Source: Vitis vinifera
Lineage: Eukaryota; Streptophyta; Magnoliopsida; Vitales; Vitaceae
Assembly (NCBI RefSeq): GCF_030704535.1
Contig: NC_081822.1
Location: 11,339,001-11,403,000, forward strand
DNA: 64,000 nucleotides
Direction: 5' to 3'
A program made the translations under genes and the position numbers. This document shows, piece by piece, positions 1 to 13,300 of the stretch (positions within the stretch are counted from its first letter, which is position 1; each line of letters opens with the position of its first letter). The notes under the pieces are model-generated. The model saw only the letters and a list, made by a program, of their open reading frames with translations, was not told the origin of the DNA and did no database searches.

Positions 1-3000
1 GCTGGCCTTTTCCGGGTTTTACTTGCTAGTGGATAACCGCACTACTGACTCTTTATTCCTTCTGTTTGGCTCCTTTGGCACATAAAGTGATTCCACCCAC
101 CACAGACACTACACAAGAGACTTGAGAGCGATGACATAGATGTTTGGTGAAAATAGTTTCACATGTTTTGTTAAGAGGCCTAATCTGATGAGATAGGTTC
201 ATGTAATTCCACAATTTGGGTGTGTATTAGTTTAAGGAAAAAGCATTTAGATTAACATCATCAATGTCTATTCATGCTTATCAGTTCCTTTCTTTTTTGA
301 CTGGAAATCTTTCTTGAAGGCATCGCCATTCACATTGACTATGTTGTGATGTGAATGCCTCTTTCATACTTCTCTTTTAACCTTTTTCTATCAGAACTTG
401 ATTACGATTTGGAGAAATCTCCCTAAATCAGACATCAAAATATGATGCTTTACTTACAGCAAAAACTGATAAATCCTGCAACATTTTGTATGATTTTAAA
501 ATTAATAACACATTGTGTCGTGTACGTGAAGACATTGTTCCACTTCCACCCAGTTAACATTCTTCTTTTTCCCTTAAACAGTGGTTGATCCATGATAAAA
601 TCAGCGGACTCATTTTAACATTCAGTTTTAAGAAGCATGCAATGCAAGGCCATGGAAAGAATTGTTCAAGCAAAGCAAGTAATCATGCGTTTCTCCCAAG
701 AGTTTAAATGAAGATAAGCCCCCACATACAAATAGAGCATAAATGACAACCCAATATAACCAAAAGAGTACTATTAATTTTATATCCATTTCATATCAAC
801 ATCATTACTATAACACTATAATTATTACTGATTGATGTTTCTTTTCTTAATACTCGGCTTCTAGCAGAGAACGCAGAAGTGATAAAAAGAGAATTTGGAC
901 CTGCACAGGTGACACTAACAGACTGACAAGAACAGTTCTCAAAGCTCTTGAACGCAACACTTGAACCAACAGACTTTGAATTGTTAAGGCCATCAGATTG
1001 TTGTAGCAAACTAAATCGAACCATGCCATGCTATGTATGCACCATTCCTTTACAAAAATCAGATATGCATAAGACTAATATCTTAATAAAAGAACTTGAG
1101 ATAAGGATTGAATCAACTATCTTTAGACCATAGTGGCGGCGGAGCCACCCTTCCCAGAAGAACTGTAGACAAATATATAAATAATAACCCCACCAAGATT
1201 AGAAGAATCTAGTAGAGAATATAGCCTAAAAAATGTAAAAGAAAATTCCTGAATCAGCAGATATTGATTATTAAGATAAATTGGGATAGAGCACACGATC
1301 ACTAGAATAGAAGCTGTAAAAAGAACATGTGAATAAGAAATTGGATGATCATGATCAACTAATAGGGTAGATGCTTGATCTAAGAATATTTCAGATGCTA
1401 CAGGGTAGGACCACTGCTACAATACCCTATCGATAACATCTTGACTCTCCTCTGCTCTCTCTCTTCATTTATTAGTTAGCCACTTTTAACATCCACGTTC
1501 ATGGGAGTGACAAAGTCCCCATTACCAATCCCTTTAAAATGCACCATTGAAAGAGCAGGGTCCCATAGCTGGGGTACTGCAGCCCACCATTACCAAATAA
1601 AGTTTCAAAGTTAAGTTCATCCTCGCCCAATTGCTCATTTTGAGAGGATGGTATTCGAATCTTAGGGCAAAGGATGCTGTGAAGATCTTTCAAAGATGAC
1701 AAAGGAGATTCCTAGTCAGTCATTTTCAAGATCCTCATCGCCATTCGCGTGCATCTGACACACCGATCAGTGGATGACACATCGTTGGCCATTCATGCTC
1801 AACAAGAGCTCATTCAAGGCATAATGTTTCATTCAAATTCCACTCAATTACACATTCTTGATATATTTCTTAAGATGTCTTTAATGTAAATTAAAAATTC
1901 AAGTTGCCTGACTAGATTAGTCTTATGATGGCAAAAGCTAACTAGAGTTAGGAATCTACTTTATTATCACATAAGCAACTACTAAAGTTCTCACTTGAAC
2001 TTTTCTAAAGAAAAAACACTTAAGCAGTGTTTGGCAGCAGAGACTTCAAGAAAGAACAAGATCCACGAAGGCTCTTCTTTTCTTCTTAGAAGTCTATCAT
2101 GTCAAGGCAAAGGATCAAACATCCAATCAAAATGCAGACAATTTTGTAGAAGATAACAATTTAGCAATACCTAAAAGAACATTTGCATTCTGGGAGATCA
2201 AAGACAGTCATTGTCAGATTTGAAGAGGGGTAACTTCTACAAGTGAGGTACCATCATCTTTTCAAATTTGAGAAAATTTAAGAGCCACAAGAGGTCAATT
2301 TCCACTCAATTTTCCCCCAAATACATCAATGTACTTTGTTGAATACGTGGCTTTTAATGTTTTTGTCTTTTCCCAAGTAATGCAGTGAGGGAGACCCCAG
2401 CTACAAGCTGAAGGTATTGCCTAGATAATTGAAATTCCCTGCATTCTAAGTCAAGCATATTGTATAGAAAGTTCCCTATTACAAGAATTTGTCGCGATTA
2501 AACGATAGCATGATGGTATGATTTGAAAGAACCTAACAATTTGATTGACGTGAACACCGCATTAAGGTTGGCAATGCGCCTAATGATGATATTCGAGAAG
2601 ATGGCGGCAACAGCATCATATGTTCTAGAATAGTAAATATAAATGTCGGTATAGTGGGTATCTATAGAACGCCAGCCAACTAGGTTATATCCCAAGTCAT
2701 TGTGACAGATTATGTATCTTTTGTAAGGAGTTTGAAGCAATGAGATTCCATATCATCATATAATACATACTAACTAACAAGGAGTACTCCCATTTCATAA
2801 CATAAAATCAGCACTTTGCAAGAATCTTAACTCAAAAAGATGCCTTAAAAATCCCAATCATTCCTCATCGTTCAGCTATCTATGCCTATCTCATGTTCCA
2901 CGTCACCTCTTTTCTCATTGCATCAATCTACATTATTATTAGCCTTCTATTCTCCTTGTAGCAATAGGCCAGTAGTTCTTTTATTAGTTGTGGTAGGTAG

Positions 3001-3659
3001 ACAGCCAACATTAGAAGGAAATAATCTCAATAACTGAAGTTTCAGTTCACAATGTTCATTTGATAAAATATAGAAGTCACGTTTTATACTAAACTCAATT
3101 ACCTAATGGCATACTAGTTTCTTCTGCGCACAGGCTGTTCTAGGAAAATTGAATGACTCTATGTTTTACATGGAAGTTGAGCATTCACTTCTAAAATTTC
3201 ATGAAATGGAAATATATCAAATTTTTACCATCACTTGCTCTGATGACTGTCATTTTCACTAACATTCCCATTCAAGATGATGGCCTTTGTCCAAAAAAGG
3301 AAGAGGAAGAGAACATAGTAGGTTAGTTTCCATGAGGCATTACCAAAAAGGCCTTTAATTAATTCAAGAGTCACAAGAGCACTATTTGAAAGTTCTAATG
3401 AGATATCAAAACCTGCAATTGGCTTTCTAAGACCTACGTAAATGAACTGTCATAAGGGATCCATCATCCATGCAACTTATTACCATAGGTGGGGGAAAAA
3501 AAAGGAGAATCAACCACCTTTATTATTTGGCAATACAACTGAATAATTCCTCTGTCTATTATTGATTTTCTACACAAATCTAGTTTCCCCATTTTCATTT
3601 GCATTCTATCAAATCATACATTACATGCCTTTTCTCATTGTCTCAAGTTCAACCCATGT

Positions 3660-4280
3660 TCTATGAAGAAATTGATATATGAATAGTATAATTTATAACA
3701 TTTTATAATAATCACCAGTATTTGAAAAAGTGTTTAATTCTAAAATGATAATTTATCTACTTTGTAATATATGTATAATTATTATCTTGGTATTTAATTG
3801 ATGATTTTTGTGTTTTCAATTAAAAATTAAATGGAATTTGAAAATAAATATTTTTAAAAATAATTAAAATCAATATATTTATTAAAACTTCATTTTAATA
3901 TTTTATTTTTCAAAATATATATAAAATTTAGGTATAAACATAAAATATATAAAATGTAGTTCATTGTGTTAAGTAAAGACATGTTTGCCCCAATGGTGTA
4001 TGGGTTGCGTTTTAAACTTGGGAGGCCAAGTTGAAGTCCCTACGCTGCAAAATTTTTATTTTGCTGACTTTGACCATGCTTTGACCCATCAAAAAATCGG
4101 GAAAATCCCAATAAATTGGTGAAAATCAGTGGAAACACGAAAAATCGTGATAAATCCGAAAAAAAATCCAGAAATATCGGACCTTGGATATATCTTCCCA
4201 GATTTCGTGTTGGGATCCACCGAGATTCAAAATATCAAGGATATATCGGCGATATATCCCGATTTTCTTAACCTTGGGTA
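3660..4280. repeat. Decayed dispersed element with ATATCGG-rich end
   Basis: An AT-rich stretch (3700-3960) leads into a segment with repeated short words such as gatatatc, atatcgg and aaaatcgg (4090-4275). A more decayed relative lies at about 9530-10290 and shares the word aaaatgataatttatcta and the general layout. I read these as two members of one non-autonomous repeat family. The class is unknown and the ends are approximate. Confidence 0.45.
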
Positions 4281-4429
4281 TATATAACAGCACAAGAACC
4301 TGAAATCACATATCCACTCCATTTATCTCACTCAATTCTATGCACCATATTCTTTATAATCACTTCCTAACTTCTATTTCTAGTATTAGTACTAAAAAAA
4401 TAGAATAAACAAAAAACAAACAACATTTT

Positions 4430-4560
4430 TTTTTATGATAGGTAAAGATCAATGATATAAACAATGCCTAACAAAGGGACACACAAAAGCATACACGATG
4501 CATATAAGGGTGCCAAAAGGCCAAAACAAGGCAAGTGGGTACACAAAAAACCACCACCAT
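4430..4560. repeat. Short LINE-tail-like fragment
   Basis: A T-run followed by a tract with words like gataggtaaa, acaaagggacacac and atacac resembles the 3' tails seen at 7585-7680 and 12870-12960 in this window. Similarity was judged by eye. It is probably a 5'-truncated retroposon end. Confidence 0.3.
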
Positions 4561-6815
4561 GCCTTACTTAGAACTTAACCTCTCCACAAACAACTTCAAT
4601 ATATTTCAATTTCTTTCCCTTTTTTCCATCTGTGGGGTTTTCTTTTTCTCCCCCCGCCCCCCCAACCTTTGTTTTTTTTTTGGCTCCTGTTTTGGGCAGT
4701 TGGAGGAGAGCATCTATGTGAAGATATATACACGGTTACTGCAGAATGAGGGCAAGGGAAACTTTTTTCATAAGGAAAGTTTGAGGTCATTTTTCTTTTT
4801 TGACGAGTTATAAAAATCTACTATAACGCATCCCGAATATATGGAAAATATAACAGGGAGGTCCCAAGGCAAATTGATAAATAGAAGAAAAGATGATGAT
4901 ACACTAGCAAACAAAAATAGAACAAAAGCTCATGAGGTAAAAAAACTTTCCCATAAAAAACAGGCCATTAATAAAATCCATAAAGAAAGGTAGAGCTGGA
5001 TGAAGAATTGGGAATGACAGGTTTGGAACAAAATGAAAATCACCTTATATGAAAATTCTACTGTTTGGATAAGTGTCAAAGAATTAGTGGAGTAAGGATG
5101 TTCTCTGTCTTGAAAGCAGTGGTTGTGGTGATTAGTGGCGCTACAACAGTGGTGACTTGAAGGTAGGGCCCTAGTGGTGATAGTGGCAAAGACAATGAAG
5201 CTGCCCCAAATTCAGGCTGCTCAAAACTTACGGTAAATTCAGCAGTTAGGACTCAGCAACTTGGCAAACTGAAAAACCCAGACATGATTCAAGTATTGAT
5301 TAACTTGGATCTAAAGTAACCTTGTCATTCAGAGAGACTAGATATCTTGTTTTGCAATTTTTTAATCCAAATGTTAGCCTTGCTGCAAGGCGATTGCCTG
5401 TCTTCGAGTTTAAACCCAACTTACCCAACTCCAAGAAAAAGAGAACGAGAAAAAATCCTATAGTGGACAGGATGTGTGGCTGAATTTTGAAACCGTATTT
5501 CAAATCGTCCAAACGAAATGCAAAATGGCAGATCAAAGTTCACAAGGATGGAGCAGATATCCCAACAACTAAGCTGGCACAGTCAGACCAGTAGGATCAT
5601 CATCTTTTTCTATTCAAAGCAGGGTGCATGGGGATTGGGATGATAATTCCATCCATGTGGCTATCAAAGCTTTCAATATGCTCTAACCTGGGTCCTTATA
5701 AGACCTGAACTGACCCAACCTCACTTTGGGCTAACTTGGGTACCTGTCTTCATAACAAGGCTCTAACTGAGCCCATCCCCTCCTAGGATCAGGTGGTTTG
5801 TTTCTTTCTTTCACAAAAACCTCTTTATTTTCCCGCTAATGAATGAATTAACTTAAGATATAGTTCAAAGGGATTCTACATTGTTTGCAGATAACATAAA
5901 TCCATCTTATGAGAGTGAGAGTATTTTTAGAACTATAAAAATATGTCATAAAATCAAAAATAGTTTCCAGATAAAGCATATCTATCATGAGATATAGTAG
6001 TGAAGATTGGTGAATAGGAGATACCTTCACAAGTGGAATGGGAGATTATAAAATTGTATGATGTATGGACAATTATCAAATTAAACAAAAACTTCAAGAG
6101 GAAACTACGAGGCAGCCAAATTTTAAGGATTGTCAACATATTTATGCAATGCCTTTATGCCCATATTAAACAAAACTGCAAACAACAGAACACCCAATCC
6201 AAACCGAAACCCCACCACCATCCCAAAAAATACGTTAAACTAAAAAAAGGAAACAAATACCCAAAGATTCCAGAATGGTGACATGGGCCATCCACCTATC
6301 ATCATAATGCCAGTGCCACATGGACTACCCACAATCTGACCATATACAGACTTGGGAAACCAACAAGCTACTCATGAAGAGTTGGAGTTTCGCTCTATAT
6401 CTTGTTCACAACCTAAGCTAGGACAACACCATGCTCAGCTGATTTAGGCACATCAACATACAAGATAGATGATACACACTAATGGTTGACACATAAGTAA
6501 AAAGCAGTATTTTTAAGCTCTTGGAGTATACTGCAATCACAAGTTAGCATTGGTATAGCTATGTCAGATTTTGACATAGTAACCAATGTCAAAATGAAGT
6601 TAATGCACAAGAAATGATTGGCTCATGAACAAGCACAGGCTTGGTCAAACCAAGAAGAATTGAGCTTGGTTTGAACCACATAAGCATGGGTCAACCCTTG
6701 CGTAGGCTCAGTTTCAATCTAAGTTCAAACAATGCAAGTTTGAATAGTTGATGCTTAGCTCAGTTCTCCCATTTACAGCCATAAACATATCGCACACTCT
6801 GAGAGAGTGGGGTAT

Positions 6816-6981
6816 GAGGAAACAAGAAATAAAGCAACATATAAAATGATCAAGGATATTTCAATTTCTTCTAATAGATAAAATGGTCAATAATATTTGA
6901 GGAAACAAGAAATAAAGATATATATAAAATGGTCAATGATATTTCAATTTCTTTTAATAGATAAAATGGCAAATAATATTT
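6816..6981. repeat. Tandem duplication, 83-bp unit, two copies
   Basis: The segment starting gaggaaacaagaaataaag at 6816 recurs at 6899 and runs through the same order of words (aaaatggtca, tatttcaatttctt, aatagataaaatgg) with a few substitutions. It is a simple local duplication in noncoding DNA. Confidence 0.8.
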
Positions 6982-7386
6982 CAAATTTTTTTTCCTTTCA
7001 TCTAAACCAAGAGTTCATCTAAGCTTGCAGACTGGAAATTCTCCATTGAACTAAGTGGTTAAAATATCAATATAAACTCTATTCATAAACTAGTAATACC
7101 ACATACAAACATAATCAATTCTAATGCAAGCTAAACCAAAAAGGTAAATATTCTTGAAGTAACTTTATAGGACCATATTCCCAGGCACAGGTATTTCATA
7201 ACCAACTTCAGGAAATTGTACTCCTCATATGTCTATACCTCTTACTCAACTTTAACAAAGACAGACTGTAAATACACCTTGTGGATTTCACAGAACAAGG
7301 TGGCCCTTTTGGAGAAAACTCCAGCTTTCTTGATCAAGTTTTATTAGACTTGCACAATCAAATATACAATCATAGAAAGAGAGAAC

Positions 7387-10300
7387 TTATTCAGCACCTG
7401 TATCCTCAGCAGATTTCTTATATTCTGGCTTAAGCTCATAAGTTCCTTGATTGGTTCCTCTTTTATTGTACACGCAGAGCTCGTTCAGTATCTCTTTCAA
7501 AAATTGCTGCAAAGAAAGAAACACCCAAAATTCCTGACCAGGTGAAGATCCAATCAAAGAATACTAGTACACCATGTAATTATTTTGTGATAAGCAAGCA
7601 AAAAGACATATTAACAACGCCTATCAAAAAAGGCACACCAGAGTACATGGCTTGTATAGAAGGGCATACTAGTACACCATGTAATTGTCATTTTTAATAC
7701 AGACATCAGGTGATAAGAATATTTGTGTACTTATCAAAAAAAAAAAAAATAAGAATATTTGTGTAAGGTAACCTAGAAAAAGGTAATTAAGAAAAAGGTA
7801 ATTAAGTCCAGAATAATATGCCAATTCTAATGTTTATAAAACACCCAGGCAAATCAATTTTACCACTTAAGAAGACAATTATCAAATCATCGGCCAATGT
7901 TTATATTGCACTTTCCACTTACATCAACATGAAGCATTTCATCACAGGCAAGTGATATGTTCCAAAGGAGAGCCATTAACTTAGAACAATTATGCAATAC
8001 TGAAGCAATCAAAAGACATACCGCAGGTTGATCTGTCTCTTGGACTAGCTGCTTTAAGGCCCAGTTAGGTTGCCTTTCAAAAAGCTTGAACATAATATCT
8101 TCCAGTTCCCCACGATCCCTTCTAGTTCTTTTCATGTCAGAGCCCTTAACTGGCGCAGTTTTCTTCTTATCCTGCCAGAGATGGTTGACCATAAATAATA
8201 CATATTTTTCGCTCTTCGTAGGATATAGTCTTGGAAATTTTGGTAGCAAATGGAAAAAAATAAAAAATAAAAAATAACTAATCAAGAACACACTGCATAT
8301 TAGAAAGATAAATAAGTTTAAGATTACTTAAAATCTTATGTTACACATACAAATTATTAAGCTGGGTTCACTTGAATTAGGTAGCATGAAGCATGTGGAC
8401 CGTCAGATCTAGTTCAGGAATTTCCAAACCAGGTTCTAATACAAATTAGCAGCATGTTTTATGTTTTAACTAAAGTGGCATAAATGGTGCCAAGACAGAA
8501 GGTGAATACCTTAGAATTGGATGCAATCAGACCAACCATTCCAGGCATAGGCCTCATATGCACTCCACGGTCATTGTCAATCACCTTTTTGAATAAATTA
8601 AAGAGAAAAAAAAATGACCATTATAATCATATGCAACAAAAAAAATGCCAATGTAATAACAAAAGGAAAAAAATGCAAGTGAGATGAGCTACCTGAATTT
8701 GTCTATTCTTAATCATAGATTTATTTGTCCTTTCACGGCACAATTTGCCATACTCCTCAATATTTTCATTGTGAGGCTTCATGTCAAATTTATGCTCTAC
8801 TTTCCCTTCCATTGCAACTCTACCTGAAAAAGAATGCAATTTCCTTCCAAAGTTATTGACAATTAAAAAACCATGAGGTGTTCTTTAATTTTAGACTAAG
8901 GCCTCCATTTGACAGTTGGACTCATATTCCATGGCATCTTTTTGTTGGATGTGATACCCTTTCTTTGTGAACATCAACTGCACAGAGGAACCACATGACT
9001 CTTTGCTATATCCTTTTTCTTTCTTTTTTTCTTTTTATAAGAAACAATGATTTCATTGTGATGAAATATTTACTACTATATTCTTATTTTCTCAGTCAAT
9101 TAACCAAAAAAGTTACAGAAACCATGAAGTAAGAACTTTTTGACTTATCTGAATAGGCAATTTTAAATTCATCATCCAGCAATTACAACCATTTAGAGGC
9201 AAGAAATATTAGCCACTCAGCAGAATGATGCCTTTTGAAATCCATTTGTGAATGACAAAACTCTCAATTGCAAAATTAAATTTACTATTTACAAATTTTT
9301 TATTTCAAATAATATTTGATTGGCTATGTATGATACTGTAAAGGAACAATTTCTATGTCTTCTATACATAAATAAAGCCTCCGTTTATTTTATTACCCAA
9401 CTATAACATTATTTTTTTGGGAATTACCAGTCATAGTAACTTCCTGCACTTTCCACATAAACTATGGATATATCCAAGTTAGTCCCAAACTATAACATTC
9501 ATTTTGTGGTCTTATTACAGATAGTACATAGAAAAGGTGAAAATATTGGAAACTGACAAAATATTAGTAATTGAATTTTATGAAAATTTCATAAAATATT
9601 GGACAGGAATTCAAAATGTGCGTGTGTGTGCGTGTGTGTGCGTGTGTGTGCACGCGCATAACAAGCAATAAAACAGATATTGAAGTTGTTTTATTGAAGA
9701 AAACAATATGTTTATGATAAATTTGTGATGTTTGGCAATAATATGTAGAACTTCAAAATACATTTAATATTAAAATGATAATTTATCTAGTTTGGATGTA
9801 TTCAAGAATATAAAAGAAATGATGATATATGTATCATTGTTTTTTGTTTAAAAATATTTATAATTTTATTTATGACTTTATGTCTCTCTTGTACTTAAAT
9901 ATTATACAAAAGATATGAAAATAAAAAACAAAAATCATTAAAAACATTATTGTGATTGATTTCACATTTTCAATGATTCGTTAAATAAAATTTGATAATT
10001 AAAATTAATTAAGTTACTAAAGTTTTATTCTAGTACTGCATTTTCTGCATGAACATATTAAAAGGTTTAGACCAAGTATATACATATATATTAACAAGGA
10101 GCCACCCATTCCCCACAGGAGGGCTCAAGTTTGAGCCCAAGCTCCCTCCCCTTTAAATTTTAAATTGGCACTTTTATCAGGGAAAATCTGAGATATCACA
10201 ATAATTAGGAAAACATCACAAAAAATGGCTGAAATACCAGTTGGCCAAAATACCGGTGTGATTTCAATGATTTTTTAATCCCTGGTACTTGGTGCTCCCC

Positions 10301-13300
10301 TTTAACTAAGAATCTTTGTTCCCTACATTAACTTTAAGAGCCACTTTCTATCTGAAGGATCCTTAAACGCAATTTGTGATGTTTACACACCATCCCAACA
10401 GCAGAACATTTTGATAATGGAAAACAAAAGTTAGCGATGCAGAAAAGTTCTTCGCTCATTCTTAGATACAAGATTTTATGTTGTTCATATAATAGATTAA
10501 TTGTGGTTCTAATCCATATTAACTTAAGTGTAATTGCTTAAACCAAAAAGAACTCAATGACCACATTATTCAAATTCAATGGAAACAATGGAGGATACAT
10601 CTCAAGATTTACCAAATGTAAGCTACTTGAATCCATTTTCCACTTAATAACAGTCTCATCAATGATTATTTATCTTCTTAGTTTTCTGAATTATTTCCAT
10701 ATAGCCATTAGCTCTTGGATCATGTCCATGAAATGCCCACTCTCTCCAAGGAAGAATGGACTTGTAACAGGAATTTACAAAATAAACTATAGAAAAGTTC
10801 ACTAAAACAAATATATAAGATTACATAGTTTAAACAAAAATCATGACTCTTACCTTGATTTGTCTCAGAAAAAACACACATAGGAACAAAATCTTTGAAC
10901 ATATTCAAGGAGTAACTTTTTGGCATATTAGGAGCCCCAGTGCCAGTCATTTCCATTGTGAACTGCTATCATTAAAGAAGCATGTAAGGCAAGGTGGCAA
11001 GACAATTCACAACAAATAATCTCTAACATATTAGAACAACCAACAATGGGTGCAAAAATTCTAAATATATTGAATTATTAAGAGAAAATGACAGGAACTG
11101 AACTCAGCAGATAATACTGGTACAAGAGACCACTATAGATTCATTTCCTTCAAAGAAAATATAAATATCAATAGACCACCTGTTCGATTAGAACATGGTA
11201 ACAGTTTACCTCAATGCCCTATACTTAGAGTCCGTTTGAGAGTGATTCTAATCAAAATGCTTTTAGTTTGCATCATTTTTATTACTAGTGTTTCCATTAG
11301 AAAATCGTTTAAGGGGAATTACTTAGCATTTGAATATTTTTTTTAAATAAGTGTTTTAATAGTATTTTTGGTAATATTTTATATAATAAAAAAAAATCAC
11401 CTACCAAGTGATTGTCCAAGAATCATTTCAAATGATTGTCCAAGAATCATTTCAAATGATTCTCTAAATTTTTAAAAGTGATTTTCAAAAGTTTGTTCAA
11501 CAACTAATTTATGTTAGGAAGTGCTTCCAAGCATTAGGAAGTACTTTTAGCCCTCTCAAATCACTCCTAAACGGGTTCTTATAACCATTCAATTTAACAT
11601 TGATTTTTTTTTTTTTAATTAGAAAACTGATCTTATTGATATTATATCTAGCTCAAGTAATTCAAGAAATAATGCCATAAAGCAGGTGCACCAAATTGGC
11701 CAATTGTGATAGATAAATATTTAAGCCTGAGATCATGAGTCTCTTGTATGCCAATGGCAACAAAGTAACTATCTATTGATTGAAGAAATCATAGAATGAA
11801 CATTAAGCGTCACAGAATATGAAACCTTGGACAACCCATCAAAAAAACAAGAGAGTAGAAAACCTTGGACAACTCATCAAAAAAACAAAAGAGTAGAAAA
11901 CCTTGGACAGCAGAACACTATAGAATTTCATTTAGTAGATAACTATCTTATACCCCATGAAATTCTGCAACAACCTTCTTCTTTCAGACATAGAAAAAAT
12001 TACACAATAATTAAAGCTCAGAAAAACATAAGCAAAGACAAAAGAAAAAGAAACAAAGAAATAAAAAGGGGTGGTGAGACAAGGAATACAGCAATTTAAA
12101 AAAGAAAAGATAAAGAAAAAAAGATTACAACAAATTATGAAATCAAGGAATTTATTGATAACACAATAGTCCAAGAACTGCATATGTCAGCAAAAAGAAA
12201 TAGTAATAAAAAAGTTCACATTTTTTTTTTTACTATATTAAGGATTGAAACCGGAAAACCATGTCTTAAGACTTGACAAGCTTCATATAAAAAATATTCA
12301 GCATCCATGAATAACACCATCACTGATTGATCATGTATGGTAAATAAGAAGATATATACATACATATATATCCCATGAGACATAATATACTATGCTAATG
12401 TTTGCTTCTTTACCAGCATCTAAATACCAGAGTGAAAAACATATTCATTATGATCTTTTATTTTTTTTCTTGGAAAAAGGTAGCATGAAATTTCTCTTCC
12501 ATTGAGCATCATTTGGAGGTCAGTTCATGACTTAGTTTCTAATGGATGATTTGTCATTTATGTTTTAATAATATTAGTAATTAATATATTTAAAATTTTA
12601 TAAACATTATTTTGTTACATTCAATCAGAAAATGTTATGCAAATTGAAAATTACACTGCATATTATATATATAAGAAATTATATATTTTTGTTTCCCTTT
12701 CCTTTTTTTGGCCATCTCTTGACGGCCATTGTATACGTCCCGTGTGCTTTGGTGCACTTTCTTTTTGGCGTTTTTAATGCATTTCTTGTTTACCCATAAA
12801 AAATATATATATATACACTACACTCACATATAGATGTGTATGTGTGTGTACGTATGTTTACATATATATATTTTTTGTTAAACAAGCAAGAGAAAAAATA
12901 TATTAACGAAAAAGGCTATACACCAAGGTACACAAATTGTATACAAGGGAAAACAATAGGCAAAGCCATAAAGAGGGAAAATACAAAAAACTGCTCCCTC
13001 TCTCAATTAGACTCCACCCAATCTACAAAATCAAATAAAGACAAAGTTCCTTTTAGCAACATACATCCTAACCCATGTAACAACTTTATCATAAACAAAC
13101 TCTTCAAAGAATGAACCAATTGCTCTGTATTTTCAAACTCTCTTCGGTTTCTCTCTTTCCACAAAGTCCAAAAGATACATAACAGGGCAGCTCTCCAAAC
13201 CTTTTTACACTTTCTTCTCACAAAGGAGCCACGCCAACTTAACAAGGCTTCCTTGACTAATAAAGGAAGAAACCAATAGACTCCAAATAAAGCAAAAAGC

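Larger units (their letters stand above)
1..7386. other. Intergenic region, no gene recognised
   Basis: No reading frame here resembles a known plant protein and I could not assemble exons with splice sites. The only contents I can support are repeats: a decayed dispersed element near 3660-4280, a short LINE-tail-like piece near 4430-4560 and an 83-bp tandem duplication at 6816-6981, listed separately. The part nearest 7387 must contain the 3' untranslated region and poly(A) site of the TFIIF beta gene on the minus strand. A minus-strand frame at 1499-1702 has no stop for 67 codons, but I recognise nothing in it. The left edge could be the untranslated end of a gene outside the window. Confidence 0.5.

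Noticed and set aside
1499..1702. Minus-strand 67-codon frame
   Set aside because: No family is recognised and there is no supporting splice site or neighbouring exon. I would not call a gene.
4535..4813. 92-codon plus-strand frame rich in Phe/Ser
   Set aside because: Low-complexity T- and C-runs create the open frame. There is no similarity to a known protein.
6816..6981. CRISPR-like or regulatory tandem array
   Set aside because: It has only two 83-bp copies with no spacers, in plant DNA. It is a simple duplication.
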